Part shown: piece after piece, positions 1-10,802 of the stretch | How positions within the stretch are numbered: position 1 is the stretch's first letter | Layout: each line of letters starts with the position of its first letter | Assembly: GCA_021401465.1 (NCBI GenBank) | Contig: JADDMT010000122.1 | Coordinates: forward strand, 17,166-81,165 | Length of the DNA: 64,000 nucleotides | Direction: 5' to 3' | DNA from: Teratosphaeria epicoccoides | Lineage: Eukaryota; Ascomycota; Dothideomycetes; Mycosphaerellales; Teratosphaeriaceae | Translations under genes and position numbers: made by a program | The notes under the pieces: model-generated | Database searches by the model: none | Told to the model about the DNA's origin: nothing | Seen by the model: only the letters and a program-made list of their open reading frames with translations

Positions 1-458
1 ACACTGCTATAAGAACAGTTAGCATTCGCGGTAAAGCACGAGAGGGCGCTAAGCAGGTAGGCGAGTGCCTTGTAGTACTTAGCCTGTAGCCTGTTCATAG
101 TCAGAGTACCTTTAGCAACCCCCTTGTCGCGCGCACTCTAGAAGTCATCGATGTTACAGCAGAGCTAGTTATACTCGCTATACACCTCTTTAGGGAGGTC
201 TTGGCATTTTTGATGCTTGCTATTATAGTTCACATAATTGTAGTAGACACTGCCCTTATTAAATCCGCTGACGTAGATCTCGGCTACGCTTTAGTTAGTA
301 TAAGCCACGCATACCTCGCGGGTAGGGGACGCCTTACTAACACGCGGAGGAGAGATGTGTGTAGCTTAGCTGCTAAGGTTGTCAAGGCATCGTCAACATG
401 AGCGACGATCGCGGGCAGAGCAAGTAGCGTCAAACTTAGTCTGTAGCACATAAGCTAT
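1..458 (-). pseudogene. Family A antisense accessory gene, exon 1 (copy A0, partial)
   Basis: This is the 5' part of the minus-strand accessory gene found between pol and the 3' LTR in family A elements; see 7802-9298 for the best copy. It matches that copy along its length and runs off the left edge of the window. The start codon position (456-458) reads ATA where the A1 copy has ATG, a G-to-A change of the RIP type. Several CAG/TGG-type positions are TAG. The product would begin with a cysteine-rich segment. I consider it dead in this copy. An open frame on the plus strand of this stretch (201-401) is a shadow. Confidence 0.8.
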
Positions 459-1257
459 TATTGCTAAGATGAGTTAATTGATCTTAATTAATTGATTGAA
501 GAAGAAGAAGCTCCGGTTTAGACCCGCAGACACAGCAAGGCGCAGGCTAAGCAAAATGGAAGCGGAGGTCGATATTAGTGTTTTAGAATAGGAAGTTTAG
601 GAAAGCGACGAGGTTTTTATACCCTCTAACAGCCCCCCTGTTACCTACCGCAACTGTCGAGCTAGTGACTCGAACTACATGCGCAGAGTACCTGCCTTTA
701 GTTTACTTACAAGGGGACCGAATGATGCAAGAACAGACAACGTAGGTATTACGCATGTGCGCTAACTATACTCGTGCTAGTCTACTAGCATGAAAATGTG
801 ACGAGACCTACGCTAGGAGCGCGCTTCTGCTATTTCGAGTAGTACGCGTAGAGCGTCCGCGTACATTCCTACTACCCCTAAGGTTCTGTAACATGTTCTT
901 CATAGTCACGACTAAATCGGGACAGCTAAGCTACTTGGTAAGGCTGGCGCGCATGCTCGCCCTATAATTTCAAAGATTAATTAAAGTACGTACTCATAGT
1001 TTCCTGATATCTTGATCTGCATGTAAAGCAAAGGTGTCGTAAAGCCGCCTAACATGTAACGGATTAAAACCCGCCCGAGTTAGTAGCCTCTGCCCTATAC
1101 TTACTACGAAGGTGTTAAGGTATGCGCATAATATATGTTATGTAGGCTATCTACCTATTTACTCTTGTGTAGTGTAAGCGTGCTACATCCTATACCCTAT
1201 ATGTTCCGCGCGTACTACTTAGTAAGGCTAGGGACATCCTCATAGGAGGAGGGGCAG
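459..1257 (-). promoter_or_regulatory. Upstream region of the A0 accessory gene and polypurine tract
   Basis: Non-coding spacer between the accessory gene and the 3' LTR, conserved in copies A0 to A4. It carries a TATAAAAA box on the minus strand at 614-621, about 155 nt upstream of the start position, and a pyrimidine-rich leader. At its right end, 1243-1257 is a purine-rich run (GGAGGAGGGGCAG type) directly before the LTR, as expected of the plus-strand primer of an LTR retrotransposon. I see no other gene here. Confidence 0.65.
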
Positions 1258-1617
1258 TAATACAGTTAATACTAGGGGGCTATTAGAGCCGCATAGGTTC
1301 CGATGCCTACCCTTAGCATGTAGTAACCCTACTACACATAGCAAGGGGGTCCTTTGTACATACGTTAGCTTGTATGTTGTCTAAGTAGGATTAATGGTTG
1401 ACGTAGGATGCCCCTATGTCGCTAACCCTACGATACCCCTGCGGGGATAGGCTTGGACATGCTTTCCCTAATTAAGGGGCGTCAGGGGTTATAAGCACCT
1501 CTAGCGCTACCTCTGCGATAAGCAGAGAGTAGTGCTATCTTGTACCTATTAAAAGGTCAGATTACTCTGTCACACTACGAGATATTTTCATATCATATAG
1601 CATATATATCTATATTG
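1258..1617 (+). repeat. LTR of family A, 3' LTR of copy A0
   Basis: This 360-bp repeat matches the terminal repeats at 2288-2647 and 10097-10456 position by position, with many transitions. It begins TAATACAG where less mutated copies begin TGATACGG. The last base is G rather than the expected A, so the exact right edge is uncertain by a base. The matching 5' LTR lies outside the window, so no target duplication can be checked. Confidence 0.88.
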
Positions 1618-2107
1618 AAAGCAAGGTATGCAAAGTAGTCATAGTTCCTATGTTAGATTCTCCGAGATATGAAGATAGAGCGACACATTAGTCAGAGCCT
1701 ACTCATTAAAGAGGAAATGAAGTTTGCGATTAGGTTACCTATAGTGTAGCTACAAGGAGACAACTAAGCGGCAATTACCCTTGCTAGGGATGCTTATGTA
1801 AGCGAGAGGAAGGGAATCATATCTATTAGCTATATTAAGACCTCTAACATAGTTGCTAACAGTCTGACGAAGCTAGAACTAGGAACCTAGTTTAACAGAG
1901 TAGTAGAGTAGCTTCAGCTAAAGAAGTAGCTTTTTAGTTCTTATTATGCATATGTCTGCTACTAGATAGTAGTACTATAAATATACTAGATAACCTACTA
2001 TCTTAGGAATCTTATTTGTTAACTAAAATCTCCGCTAGTTATATTACCTACGGCCTACACTAGGACTACGAGAACTACTACTACTACGCTAGGACCGAGA
2101 ACTCTAA
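1618..2107 (+). pseudogene. Ty1/copia pol remnant (C-terminal RNase H)
   Basis: Frame +, about 1760-1915, reads a segment typical of the C-terminal RNase H of copia elements: DN*AAITLA, then VSERK, then YIKTSNIVANSLTKLELG and FNR. The order DNQAA, VSER, SYIKTS, VADxLTK is the usual order in that family. Stops are TAG/TAA at Gln/Trp positions, and D of the VAD motif is N, all RIP-type changes. Only the end of pol remains. The left side is cut by the A0 LTR and the right by the family B LTR at 2108. Sequence from about 1930 to 2107 is AT-rich and may be copia 3' sequence; I see no gene in it. Confidence 0.7.
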
Positions 2108-2287
2108 TGTCATAAGGGTAGGTGCCGATAGCAGGAAGGTAACTAGGTGTTAGACTCGCAGAGCTATAAAGAATATCGACAATAGCAGTTAACCTTGTAA
2201 CTAACTATCCCCTAGGGAAAGGGAATTGAATTAAGCACGAAGCTCCTAACTACCTGTCCTAAAGCTACCCCTATATACTAGAGAGAC
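2108..2287 (-). repeat. LTR of family B (B1, left LTR, first part)
   Basis: Matches the first 180 bp of the LTRs at 42533-43016 and 48143-48626. It starts TGTCATAAGGG, where the intact copy starts TGTCAGAAGGG. It is split at GAGAC (2283-2287) by the family A element; the rest of the LTR resumes at 10457 after a second GAGAC. Confidence 0.85.
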
Positions 2288-2647
2288 TGATACGGTTGAT
2301 ACTAGGGGACCATTTGAACCGCATGGGTTCTAATGGCCGCCCTTAGCATGCAGTGACCCTGCCACATATAGCAAGGGGGTCCTTCGTACATACGTTGGCT
2401 CGTATGTCGTCTAAGTAGGATCAGTTGTCGACGTAGGACGCCCCCACGTCGCTGACCCTACGGTACCCCTACGGGGTTAGGCTCAGACATACTTTCCCTA
2501 ATTAAGGAGCGTCGGGAGTTATAAGCACCCTTAGCGCTACCTCTGCGATAAGCAGAAAGCAGCGCTGTCTTGTACCTACTAAAAGGTCGGATTACTCTGC
2601 CACACTGCGAGATATTTCCATATCATATAGCACATACATCTATATCA
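2288..2647 (+). repeat. 5' LTR of A1
   Basis: 360 bp, TG...CA termini (TGATACGG to CTATATCA). The reference copy for family A. It holds several inverted repeats, including a CCCCTACGGGG-type stem, CCTACGTCG-type arms and arms on either side of GCATGG/GCATA. Confidence 0.92.
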
Positions 2648-2659
2648 GTTCTGCTTTCT
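2554..2659 (+). promoter_or_regulatory. Putative self-priming pair: AGAAAGCAG in the LTR and CTGCTTTCT at the PBS position
   Basis: AGAAAGCAG at 2554-2562 inside the LTR is perfectly complementary to CTGCTTTCT at 2651-2659, which begins three bases after the LTR end. No tRNA 3'-end complement (a TGG start) is visible at the primer-binding position. Tf1/sushi-type chromoviruses prime reverse transcription with the folded 5' end of their own RNA. If that holds here, the transcript should start near 2554. Confidence 0.5.
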
Positions 2660-2696
2660 CCCCCCTGCTTTACAGTCTAGCAGAGAATACTACGAT

Positions 2697-5600
2697 ATGT
2701 CTAGAGCACTACGAACTCGCAACTAACGCGTAGCGAGCGCTATCCCGAGCGCCCGCGATGGCGAAGCTGGCCTGAGTAACTAGCCCGCAGAAGTAACCGC
2801 TGCGAGCGACACTGCATCGAGCGACGGTTCCGCTAGAGGACAATTACACGGCGGACTAGGTAATAGACCCCCCGCATAGGGACCGCAGCTAACCCCGACT
2901 ATCGACCTAGCCCTCGTAGCCATGATTGTCGATTAGGTCGCGAACCGCCTTGCGAACTAGAGCCGGAGCCGCACCGCTCCTAGTAGCGACAACGGCGAGG
3001 ACGACGAAGACGTCGCCATGAGCGGTACTAACGAACTAGCGGACGAAGAAATCTAGCGAGATTTCACGCTAGGGACCCGCGAAGACAACTTATCAGGAGG
3101 CGCAGACCCTCCGCGTGTGCCCGCGAACTTGGTGCCTGAATTCGGGGCCATAGTAGGCTAACCGGGAGGTAGTCGTAACGCACGCAACCCGAAGCCGTTT
3201 AAGGGAGACACCTTAAAGGAGGCTTGAACTTTCTTGCAGGCGTGTAAGGCAGTTTTCATGCTTAACCTACGCGGATATTCCACGGAGGGCAAACAAGTCG
3301 CCTTCGGTGTGATGTAGCTCGAAGAGGATAAGGAACCTCGTAACAATTAGCATGAGCAGTATGACCTTATGCGGGTCTACGACAGAACGTATACGTAGGC
3401 GGACTTTCGCTAGTTCTATGTCGACTAGGTCGAGGATCTAGGGAATCGCGCCCTTACCGTGTCTGTCGAGTACGAGAAGGCTAAGCAGGGGAAGGGACAA
3501 ATAACCTCTAGCTTCGCAACCTATCTCGCCATGCTCGAGGGACAGATGCTACCCTATACCGAGACGCAACGCGTGCGGCACTTGCTCGTCAAACTCGATG
3601 ACGATCTTCAGAACACAATCATGACTTTTCATGAACTTCCGACAACTCGGCAAGACCTCGTGTCCCTTGCGACACGTATGGAAATCACCTTGAAGCGAAA
3701 TGGAAAATCGGGCAGTAAGGACAATAAGCGTCTAAGCCCTGAGGACCTACCGAAGGGCCGCCATTACAAGCGCCCTAGGGGTCACGTCTAACGCGGTAGT
3801 TCATTCCGGAGGAGCAAGCCCTCCGAGCTAAAAGACGGTAGCGAGAAGCCTCCGAGTAGCTGCCACATCTGTGGAGCGAGGGACTACTAGGCGGCTCGCT
3901 GTCCTAAACGAAGTAATGGGAAGAAGGTAAGCAAGGTGTCTGAAACCTCCCTAGAGGGGAGGCGAAAGAAGGACAAGCCCGAGACAACCGAATGGCTACC
4001 GCGGGTATCTAAGCTGTCTGTTACCGATAGTGTAGACTCGTGGCCTGCGCGGCGCCTATCTGGCGCGGTCCGAGTTAATGGCTCGCTCGAGCTAGTAGAC
4101 TGTATGTTAGATGACCTTGCGGAGGTTAACGTGATACCCTAGAGGGTAATCGTACGGCTCGGTTTGAAGCCGATCCTAGGAGCCCTGCTGCCTACTATGA
4201 AGTCTTTTCGGGGCGAAGGCGTAGCGGCTCGAGGCGCGTACAACGTGCGCCTCTAACTTGCGGACTCCTCGGGAGAAGTACGTAAGACTAACGAAGTCTT
4301 CTACGCCAAAGACGTTCCTAATAAGGAGCTCCTGCTCGGCCGCCCTTAGCGCCACAAGCAGGGAGTCGTTGTTAATAGAGCTACTGACAACTAGTTCTAT
4401 AGCTCTATAGGCGAAGTTCCTGCGGTGCGGATGCGTGATGCACACAGCTTCTACAAGGACATAAAGAAGGTCTAATGCGTGTATGCGGTCCGCATACGGA
4501 ACGTCAAGGAAGACGTTACCCTTCCGCCTGAGTTAGAGGAATACGCCGATATTTTCGACGCAGAGGCTGCGGCCTATGCCCGGGCCCTAGACGCGGAACA
4601 TGCGATTAACCTTAAGGAGGGTTACAATCCTCCGCATCGACCTCTGTACCCTATGTCGGAATCGTAGCTCGAAACACTTCGAGACTACCTCTACAAGGCG
4701 CAAAGGAACGCGTGGATCCGACGAAGCGACAGCGAGGCTAGAGCGTTAGTTATGTTCGTCCTAAAGAAGGACAACACGCTCCGCCTATGCGTTAACTATA
4801 GGGGCCTTAACGCGGTAACCTAGAAGAACCGCTGCCCCCTACTACTTATTAGCGAGACGCTTGACCGCCTTAGTCGCGCCGCCATCTTCTTGTCTATTAA
4901 CTTGAAGGACGCCTACTACCAGATACCGATCCGAAAGGGCGACAAGTAGAAGACTACATTCCGAACGCGGTATAGACACTTCGAGTATATAGTGATGCCG
5001 TTCAGCTTGACTAACGCACTAGCGACGTTCTAAGCGTATATTAACCGGGCCCTAGCTAGCCTCGTTAACACCTGCTACGTAGTGTATTTAGACGATATAC
5101 TAGTCTATTCCGACTCGAAGGAGGAGCATATGCGGCATCTAAGTATAGTGCTCGAACAGCTCCGCAAGTTCGCTCTCTACGCGAACCTAAAGAAGTGCTC
5201 ATTCCTGACGGATAGGATTGAGTTTCTCGGATACATCGTCTCTACGGAAGGAGTCATCATGGATAACTGAAGGGTGTCCGCAATCGCGGAGTAGCTGTAG
5301 CCGACTACCCTCCGAGAAGTGCAGGTGTTCCTAGGATTCACTAACTTCTACCGCAGATTCATACGATCTTACTCGAAGATTGTGGCTCCCCTCACGGCCC
5401 TCGCAAAGGGCGCGGTTCAAGGAAAAAAGCCAGGGAAAGTGCCTTAGGAGGAGGCTTAGAGCAAGGCCTTCTCTAAACTCAAAGCAGCTTTTTAAACTAC
5501 GCCTATACTTCGGCACTTTGACCCTACTGCGAAGATCCGGATGGAGACTAATGCTTCAAAATTCGCAATAGCCGCAATTATATCGCAGCTCTAGTCGCAC

Positions 5601-7661
5601 GAAGGCAGTGCGCGATAGTACCTAATTGCCTTCTAGTCGCGGAAGATGCAGGGCGCTAAGCTTAACTACGAGACTCACGACCAAGAACTTTTGGCTATTG
5701 TTGACGGCTTCAAGGAGTACTAACACTACCTCGAAGGCGCGGCGCACCCTATTAAGGTGCTTACTAACCATAACAACCTTCGCGGCTTTATAGGCGTGAA
5801 GCAGCTAAGTAGTCAGCAAGCAAGGTAGGCGACTTTCCTCGCTAGCTTTGACTTCGTTATCTAGCATCGTTCCGGAAAGACGAATCCGGCTAACAGTCCT
5901 TCGCGACAACCGGACTACGACACTAGGGAAGAGGGTGACTAACAGCTTCTCCCTACGCTACAAACGAAGCTTGTAGTTTAGGGCGGCGATCCGTCGTTAG
6001 CTCCTCTTGTAGGTCGACTACAGGTCTAATAGGGCCTCACGGCCTCCGCTAGTGACGAACCCTCCTATCCGGCAGTTGTGGCGACTATGTCTAGCTCGAT
6101 CCGTGCGGTAGTTAACTAGCTCACATGCGGTAAGCATGCGATGTCTGAAGAACCCTTTAAAGAAGTCTCGAGACCTATTCAGCGGTTGCAAGAGCGAGAA
6201 CTAGAGTTAATCAATGAGGGTGTAGCCCTCCAGGACACTGCAGGCGGTCCGAAGTACTAGACCAAGTCAGGCGACTTGTGGTACTTTGACAATAGGCTCT
6301 ACGTACCTGCTGACCGCGCACTCCGTTCGCAGCTCCTCTGTATTTATCATGACAATGAACTCGCGGGCCATTTTGGCGTAGAGAAGACGAACGCACTTCT
6401 CGGACGAAAATACTAGTAGCCTACGCTAGAACAGGATGTCTCTGACTATGTCAAATCCTGCTAGACGTGCCAGATTAGCAAATCTCGGCGCTATCGCCCC
6501 TACGGCGATGCTCAGGCGCTCCTACTACCAGAGAGGCCATAGCAAGACTTGACCATGGATTTCATTACCGATTTGCCGCTAGCAAAGTAGAAGGGCGATG
6601 TAGTTAATGCTGTCCTTGTAGTAGTCGACCGATACTCGAAGATGAATGTCTTCATCCTATGTACGAAAAGGTGCACAAGCGGCGAGCTTGCGCGGCTACT
6701 TCGCGACGAAGTCATACGGCGCTTTAGTGTCCCCCGAAGTATCCTATTAGATCGAGGTTCTGTCTTTACTAGTGAATACTAGCAAGAATTTGTGTTTGAA
6801 GCGCGTGTTAAGCACCGCCTAAGTACAGCATTCTATCTACAGACTAATGGTTAGACTAAACGTATGAACTAGACTCTTGAGTAGTACCTCCGGTGCTACT
6901 ACGCTAAGAACCAGGATGCCTAGGCCGACGCAATTCCTATGGCGGAATTTGCAGTCAATAACAGCGTGCATGCTACTATGCGCATGTCGCCATTTCAGAT
7001 TCTTTATAGCTTTGATCCGGAAATACACCTAGAACCGCCTCAGGACGAGTCTTCTGAGGAGAGGGTGCCAGCCGCCACGGAATCAGCGCGGCGTATACGC
7101 GAGGTACATTCGGTGCTAATAGAACACTAGAAAAAGGCCTCAGAATCCCAGATTAAACATAATAACGCCCGTGCTAAACCGATATAGTACGTAGTTAGTA
7201 CGAAGGTGTTACTATTAACGAAGAATCTTAAGCTGAAACTTCCAAGCAAGAAGATGACGCTAAGGTTCGTCGGACCCTTCCGGATACGCGACGCGATAGG
7301 CTCGCAGGCATACTAGCTATCGTTGCCATTGTCGTATTATGTGCACGACGTCTTCTACGTATCTCTACTCGAACCATGGGTACAGCGCGAGGGCGAAGAG
7401 CCTGCGGACCCGATGCTAGTAGCAGAAGAGAACGAAGAGTAGGAAGTCGAGGGTATTAAGGACAGTATGCGGCGTAAGGGCGTAACGTACTATCTAGTAA
7501 AGTAGAAAGGATACCTACCTGAGTACATACAATAGGTTCTAGCCGAAGACTGCAAGAACGCTCCAGAAGCTATTCGTGAATTCGAAGAGCAGAGGAAGCG
7601 TGAGCAGGGCTTAAGAAGGTCGATTCGTAGGAAGATAAGGGTTCTGGAGCAGAATTCTTGA
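2697..7661 (+). pseudogene. Family A gag-pol polyprotein (A1), RIP-inactivated
   Basis: A single reading frame of 4965 nt (1655 codons) from ATG 2697 to TGA 7659-7661, interrupted mainly by TAG, a few TAA and one TGA (near 5268). Order: gag; zinc knuckle C-x2-C-x4-Y-x4-C at about 3861-3902, with His changed to Tyr as CAC to TAC; protease near 4110, where the expected DSG reads D-D-L-A; reverse transcriptase with intact YLDD at 5085-5096; RNase H from about 5515, where the usual ETDASKFA reads ETNASKFA; integrase with an HHCC finger at about 6345-6480 and D-D-E core (MDFITDLP, LLDRGS, MNxTLE); and a C-terminal chromodomain at about 7470-7600 (YYLVK*KGYLPEY). Gag and pol share one frame with no shift. 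The TAG stops sit where Gln or Trp is expected. Length is identical to the copy at 53304-58268. Confidence 0.92.
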
Positions 7662-8426
7662 CACGTGTATGTAGCGCATAACGCGCGAAGTGACAACAAG
7701 AAGCAAACGCCCTACTCATACATCATTGATGCCTAAAGGCACACCTAGAATAAACCTAAGAAGAACAAGAGACATGCTCGGATTAGCTTTGTAGCTAATG
7801 CTTAGCGACTACTAGTTAGGGGCTTCCTGACTAAACCCGAAGCAGGAGAGTCTTTCTTGTTACGGTCCGCTAGGGACTGCCTACCCGCACGGGGTCTACT
7901 AAACACCCCGAAGCGACCATGAGTAACGGGGGTAGTAACGCCACGAAGAGAGGCCGGCATCTTCTTCTTTAGTAGGTTACGAGGGAGCTTGTCTTCAGAG
8001 CCTATAGTAGCCAGAGAACTAGCGACACCCTTACCGCGCCTAGTCGCGACGACTACCTCATCCTTAGCATCAGAAGGCGAAGAGACTCGAGCGCGCTTGC
8101 GGCTGTCACGCTCGGCCCTCGAGATCATCTTGCGCTTCTTGACACGAGTGTCGACCACATCATCGGACTCGGTGTCTCCCTCAGGCGTAACTAGTGTAGT
8201 GACACTACGGCGCAAAGGGATCACGTCAGGACCGAAGGTATCCTGAGCGTCGTCATCCTCCTCATCCTTAAAGATCTGGCCTAGAGGCTTGTGCCTTACC
8301 GTCTTGACGGACGCAGTGCGGGTCGCAAGCGGGGAAGGCTCGGCTTCCTCGTCGCTGACCTTAATTTCGGCCCTGGCCCTCTTCTTCTTCTTAGACAGTA
8401 GCGTCAAGGCGGCGTAGGCGGCGGCG

Positions 8427-8477
8427 CTACAATGTGTTAGCTGTACGCACGCGACAGGATTCGAGTGAGTAACTTAC
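8427..8477 (-). other. Intron 2 of the A1 accessory gene
   Basis: 51 nt with GTAAGT at the 5' end, the fungal branch consensus GCTAAC and TAG at the 3' end. It joins codon phase 2. The same intron is at 31337-31387 in A4 with the same length, and is recognisable in A5 and A2. Confidence 0.8.
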
Positions 8478-8677
8478 GGCTTAGTCCTCGGGACCGGCTT
8501 AGAGGCAGGCTGCCTCTCGGTACGGCGCTAGGGCGTGGCCTTAGCGGCGGGAGCGGCGAATTGCTTGATGACCTTCTTGCGGATTATCCGCGTTTCGAAG
8601 TCATCGTCAATAGAGGCAAGGGCCCCGAGTTGCTGACGCTAACAGCTAGTCGGATACTTCTCGACGCTAACGTTAGC

Positions 8678-8731
8678 CTAGCGGAAAAGTCAGCATTTCA
8701 TACTCGGAGGGTACCTGCACTGTATGCGTAC
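8678..8731 (-). other. Intron 1 of the A1 accessory gene
   Basis: 54 nt, GTACGC at the 5' end, GCTGAC as likely branch site, TAG at the 3' end, phase 0. The A4 copy has GTACGT at 31083, a better splice donor. An alternative donor GTACCC 16 nt downstream would give a 37-nt intron and the wrong frame, so I prefer this one. Confidence 0.65.
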
Positions 8732-9298
8732 TATGGCGAAGGTCTCGACCCTAACGGTTAGCACCTTCAAGATCTTCTAGACTAAGTCTGCGATTAGACC
8801 TAGACAAACGTTTTCGCCTGTCAGCAGAGAGTCGAAGCGAACACTGCCGTGAGAACGGTTAGCAGTCGCGGTGAAGCACGAGAGGGCGCCGAGCAGGTAG
8901 GCGAGTACCTCGCGGTACTTGGCCTGTAGCCTGTTCATAGTCAGAGTGCCTTCGGCAATCCCCTCGTCGCGCGTACTCTAGAAGTCATCGATGTTATGGC
9001 AGAGCTAGTTATACTTGCCGTACACCTCTTCAGGGAGGTCTTAGCATTTCTGATGCTTGCCATTACAGTTGACACAATTACGGTAGACACCGCCCTCGTC
9101 AAATCCGCCGACGTAGATCTCGGCTACGCTTTAGTTAGTACAAGTCACGCATACCTCGCGGGTAGGGGACGCCTTACTAACACGCGGAGGGGAGATGTGT
9201 GCAGCTTGGCTACTAAGGTTGTCGAGGCATCGTCGACACGAGCGACGATCGCGGGCAGAGCGAGTAGCGTCGAACTTAGTCTGCAGCACATGAGCCAT

Positions 9299-10096
9299 TA
9301 TAGCTAAGACAGGTTAATTGATCTTGATTGATTGATTGAAGAAGAAGGAGCTCTAGTACAGACCCGCAGACATGGCGAGGCGCAAGCTAAGCGAAGTAGG
9401 AGCGGAGGTCGATGTTAGTGTCTTGGAACAGGAAAGTTTAGGAAGCAACGAGGTTTTTATACCCTCTGACAGCCCCCCTATTGCCTACCGCAACTGTTGA
9501 GCTAGTGACTCGAACTACATGCGTAGAGCACCTGCCTTTAGTTGACTTACAAGGGGACCGAATGATGTAATAACGGATAACGCGGCTGTCACGCATGTGC
9601 GCCGACCGCACTCGTGCTAGCCTACTAGCATGGGAATGTGGCGAGGCCCGCGCTAGGAGCGCGCTCCTGCCGTTTCGAGCGGCGCGCGTAGAGCGTCCGC
9701 GCACTTTCCTACTACCCCGAGGTTCTGCGACACGTTCTTCACGGTCACGACTAAATAGGGACGGCCAAGCTACTTGGCGAGGCCGGCGCGCATGCTCGCC
9801 CTATAATTTCAAGGATTGACCGAAGTACGTACTCGTGGTTTCCTGATATCTCGATCCGCATGTAAAGCGAAGGTGTTACGAAGCCGCCTAACATGTGACG
9901 GATTAAAACCCGCCCGAGTTAGTAGCCTCCGCCCCGCACTCGCTGCGAAGGTGTTAAGGTGTGCGCATGACACATGTTGCGCAGGCTATCTACCTATTCA
10001 CCCTTGCGCGGTGTGAGCGTGCTACATCCCGTACCCTATATGTTCCGCGTGCGTCACTTAGTAAGGCTAGGGACATCCTCATAGGAGGAGGGGCAG
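9299..10096 (-). promoter_or_regulatory. Promoter and upstream region of the A1 accessory gene; polypurine tract
   Basis: TATAAAAA on the minus strand at 9454-9461, 156 nt upstream of the ATG, followed by a pyrimidine-rich leader (CTTCTTCTTC) and a TCAATCAATCAA run. This argues that the accessory gene is transcribed by its own RNA polymerase II promoter. The rest of the spacer is conserved among A copies but shows no reading frame that I trust. Positions 10082-10096 are the purine-rich tract (AGGAGGAGGGGCAG type) before the 3' LTR. Confidence 0.6.
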
Positions 10097-10456
10097 TGAT
10101 ACGGTTGATACTAGGGGACCATTTGAACCGCATGGGTTCTAATGGCCGCCCTTAGCATGCAGTGACCCTGCCACATATGGCAAGGGGGTCCTTCGTACAT
10201 ACGTTGGCTCGTATGTCGTCCGAGTGGGATCAGTTGTCGACGTAGGACGCCCCCACGTCGCTGACCCTACGGTACCCCTACGGGGTTAGGCTCAGACATG
10301 CTTTCCCTAATTGAGGAGCGTCGGGGGTTATAAGCACCCTTAGCGCCACCTCTGCGATAAGCAGAAAGCAGCGCTGTCTTGTACCTACTAAAAGGTCGGA
10401 TTACTCTGCTACACTGCGAGATATTTCCATATCATATAGCACATACATCTATATTA
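10097..10456 (+). repeat. 3' LTR of A1
   Basis: 360 bp and collinear with 2288-2647. Differences are all C/T or A/G, including the terminal CA now TA. It is followed by the target duplication GAGAC at 10457-10461. Confidence 0.92.
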
Positions 10457-10461
10457 GAGAC

Positions 10462-10722
10462 AGAGCAGCTCTGTTAGATCTGTTAACAGACCTAACAGAT
10501 CCGTGTCTGTAGATCTGTAGACTAACCCTACAGATCTAAGGGTCTATTATCCTACGACAGATCCCTTCTTCCTTGCAGGCCTATAGATCTGTAGACTAAC
10601 CCTATAGATCCGGGGATCTGTCCTTACGTGACAGATCCTTTCTCCTATGACTATGCCTATAACTTATAGCACTTAGGACCCTCATGATCCTAAAACCTGT
10701 AGTACTCCTAACACTTATGACA
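10462..10722 (-). repeat. LTR of family B (B1, left LTR, second part)
   Basis: Continuation of the LTR begun at 2108. It contains two diverged copies of a roughly 70-bp unit built on TAGATCTGTAGACTAACCC, and ends in ATGACA directly before the CTATCCCCCTC tract. Confidence 0.85.
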
Positions 10723-10802
10723 CTATCCCCCTCTTAGCCTAGCTCGTCCCTAAGCTACCTTATTAGTACGGGGTTCCTCTTGTCATTTCCTTTTATGCCG
10801 TG

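Larger units (their letters stand above)
7802..9298 (-). pseudogene. Family A antisense accessory gene, three exons (A1)
   Basis: Minus-strand gene convergent with gag-pol, whose stop is 140 bp away. Exons 9298-8732 (567 nt), 8677-8478 (200 nt), 8426-7802 (625 nt) sum to 1392 nt, 464 codons. Intron 1 (8731-8678, 54 nt) is GTACGC...GCTGAC...TAG. Intron 2 (8477-8427, 51 nt) is GTAAGT...GCTAAC...TAG. Only this splicing joins the frames. Exon 1 is Cys-rich near the N-terminus (SCRRC, VCVTC, NCVNCNGKHQKC, LCHN), suggesting metal binding. Exon 3 is lysine/arginine rich, with KKKKRAR, an EEDDD patch, KKRKM and RKRAR, resembling nuclear localisation signals. Seven TAGs lie in exons 1 and 2, at positions explicable as former CAG/TGG; exon 3 is open for about 200 codons. 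I recognise no named family. A DNA- or chromatin-binding role is inference only. Confidence 0.75.
2288..10456 (+). mobile_element. Complete family A chromovirus, copy A1
   Basis: Full-length Ty3/gypsy element of 8169 bp: LTR 2288-2647, gag-pol 2697-7661 (+), convergent accessory gene 7802-9298 (-), spacer, purine tract, LTR 10097-10456. It is flanked by a 5-bp target duplication GAGAC (2283-2287 and 10457-10461). The empty site is visible in copy B2, where AGAGAGACAGGGCAG runs through uninterrupted near 42706-42720. The two LTRs differ at roughly ten positions, all transitions. This copy appears the least RIP-mutated of family A in the window. Confidence 0.93.

Noticed and set aside
201..401. 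Open frame on the plus strand, repeated at 8996-9307 and, inverted, at 19293-19529 and 30573-30764
   Set aside because: These are the opposite strand of exon 1 of the family A accessory gene. The cysteine codons and splice phasing support the other strand.
2648..2680. tRNA primer-binding site
   Set aside because: No TGG-initiated complement of a tRNA 3' end next to the LTR; the self-complement explains the site better.
5250..5275. In-frame TGA in A1 gag-pol as a recoding site
   Set aside because: A4 and A5 have TAA here and the elements are full of RIP stops, so a decayed CGA or TGG codon is simpler.
6512..6715. Minus-strand frame repeated at 54250-54453 and similar at 62169-62405
   Set aside because: It lies opposite the integrase catalytic core and recurs only because integrase recurs.
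7989..8246. Plus-strand 85-codon frame, also at 31568-31837 and 52719-52988 on the other strand
   Set aside because: Antisense shadow of accessory gene exon 3, created by its biased Lys/Arg/Asp codons.
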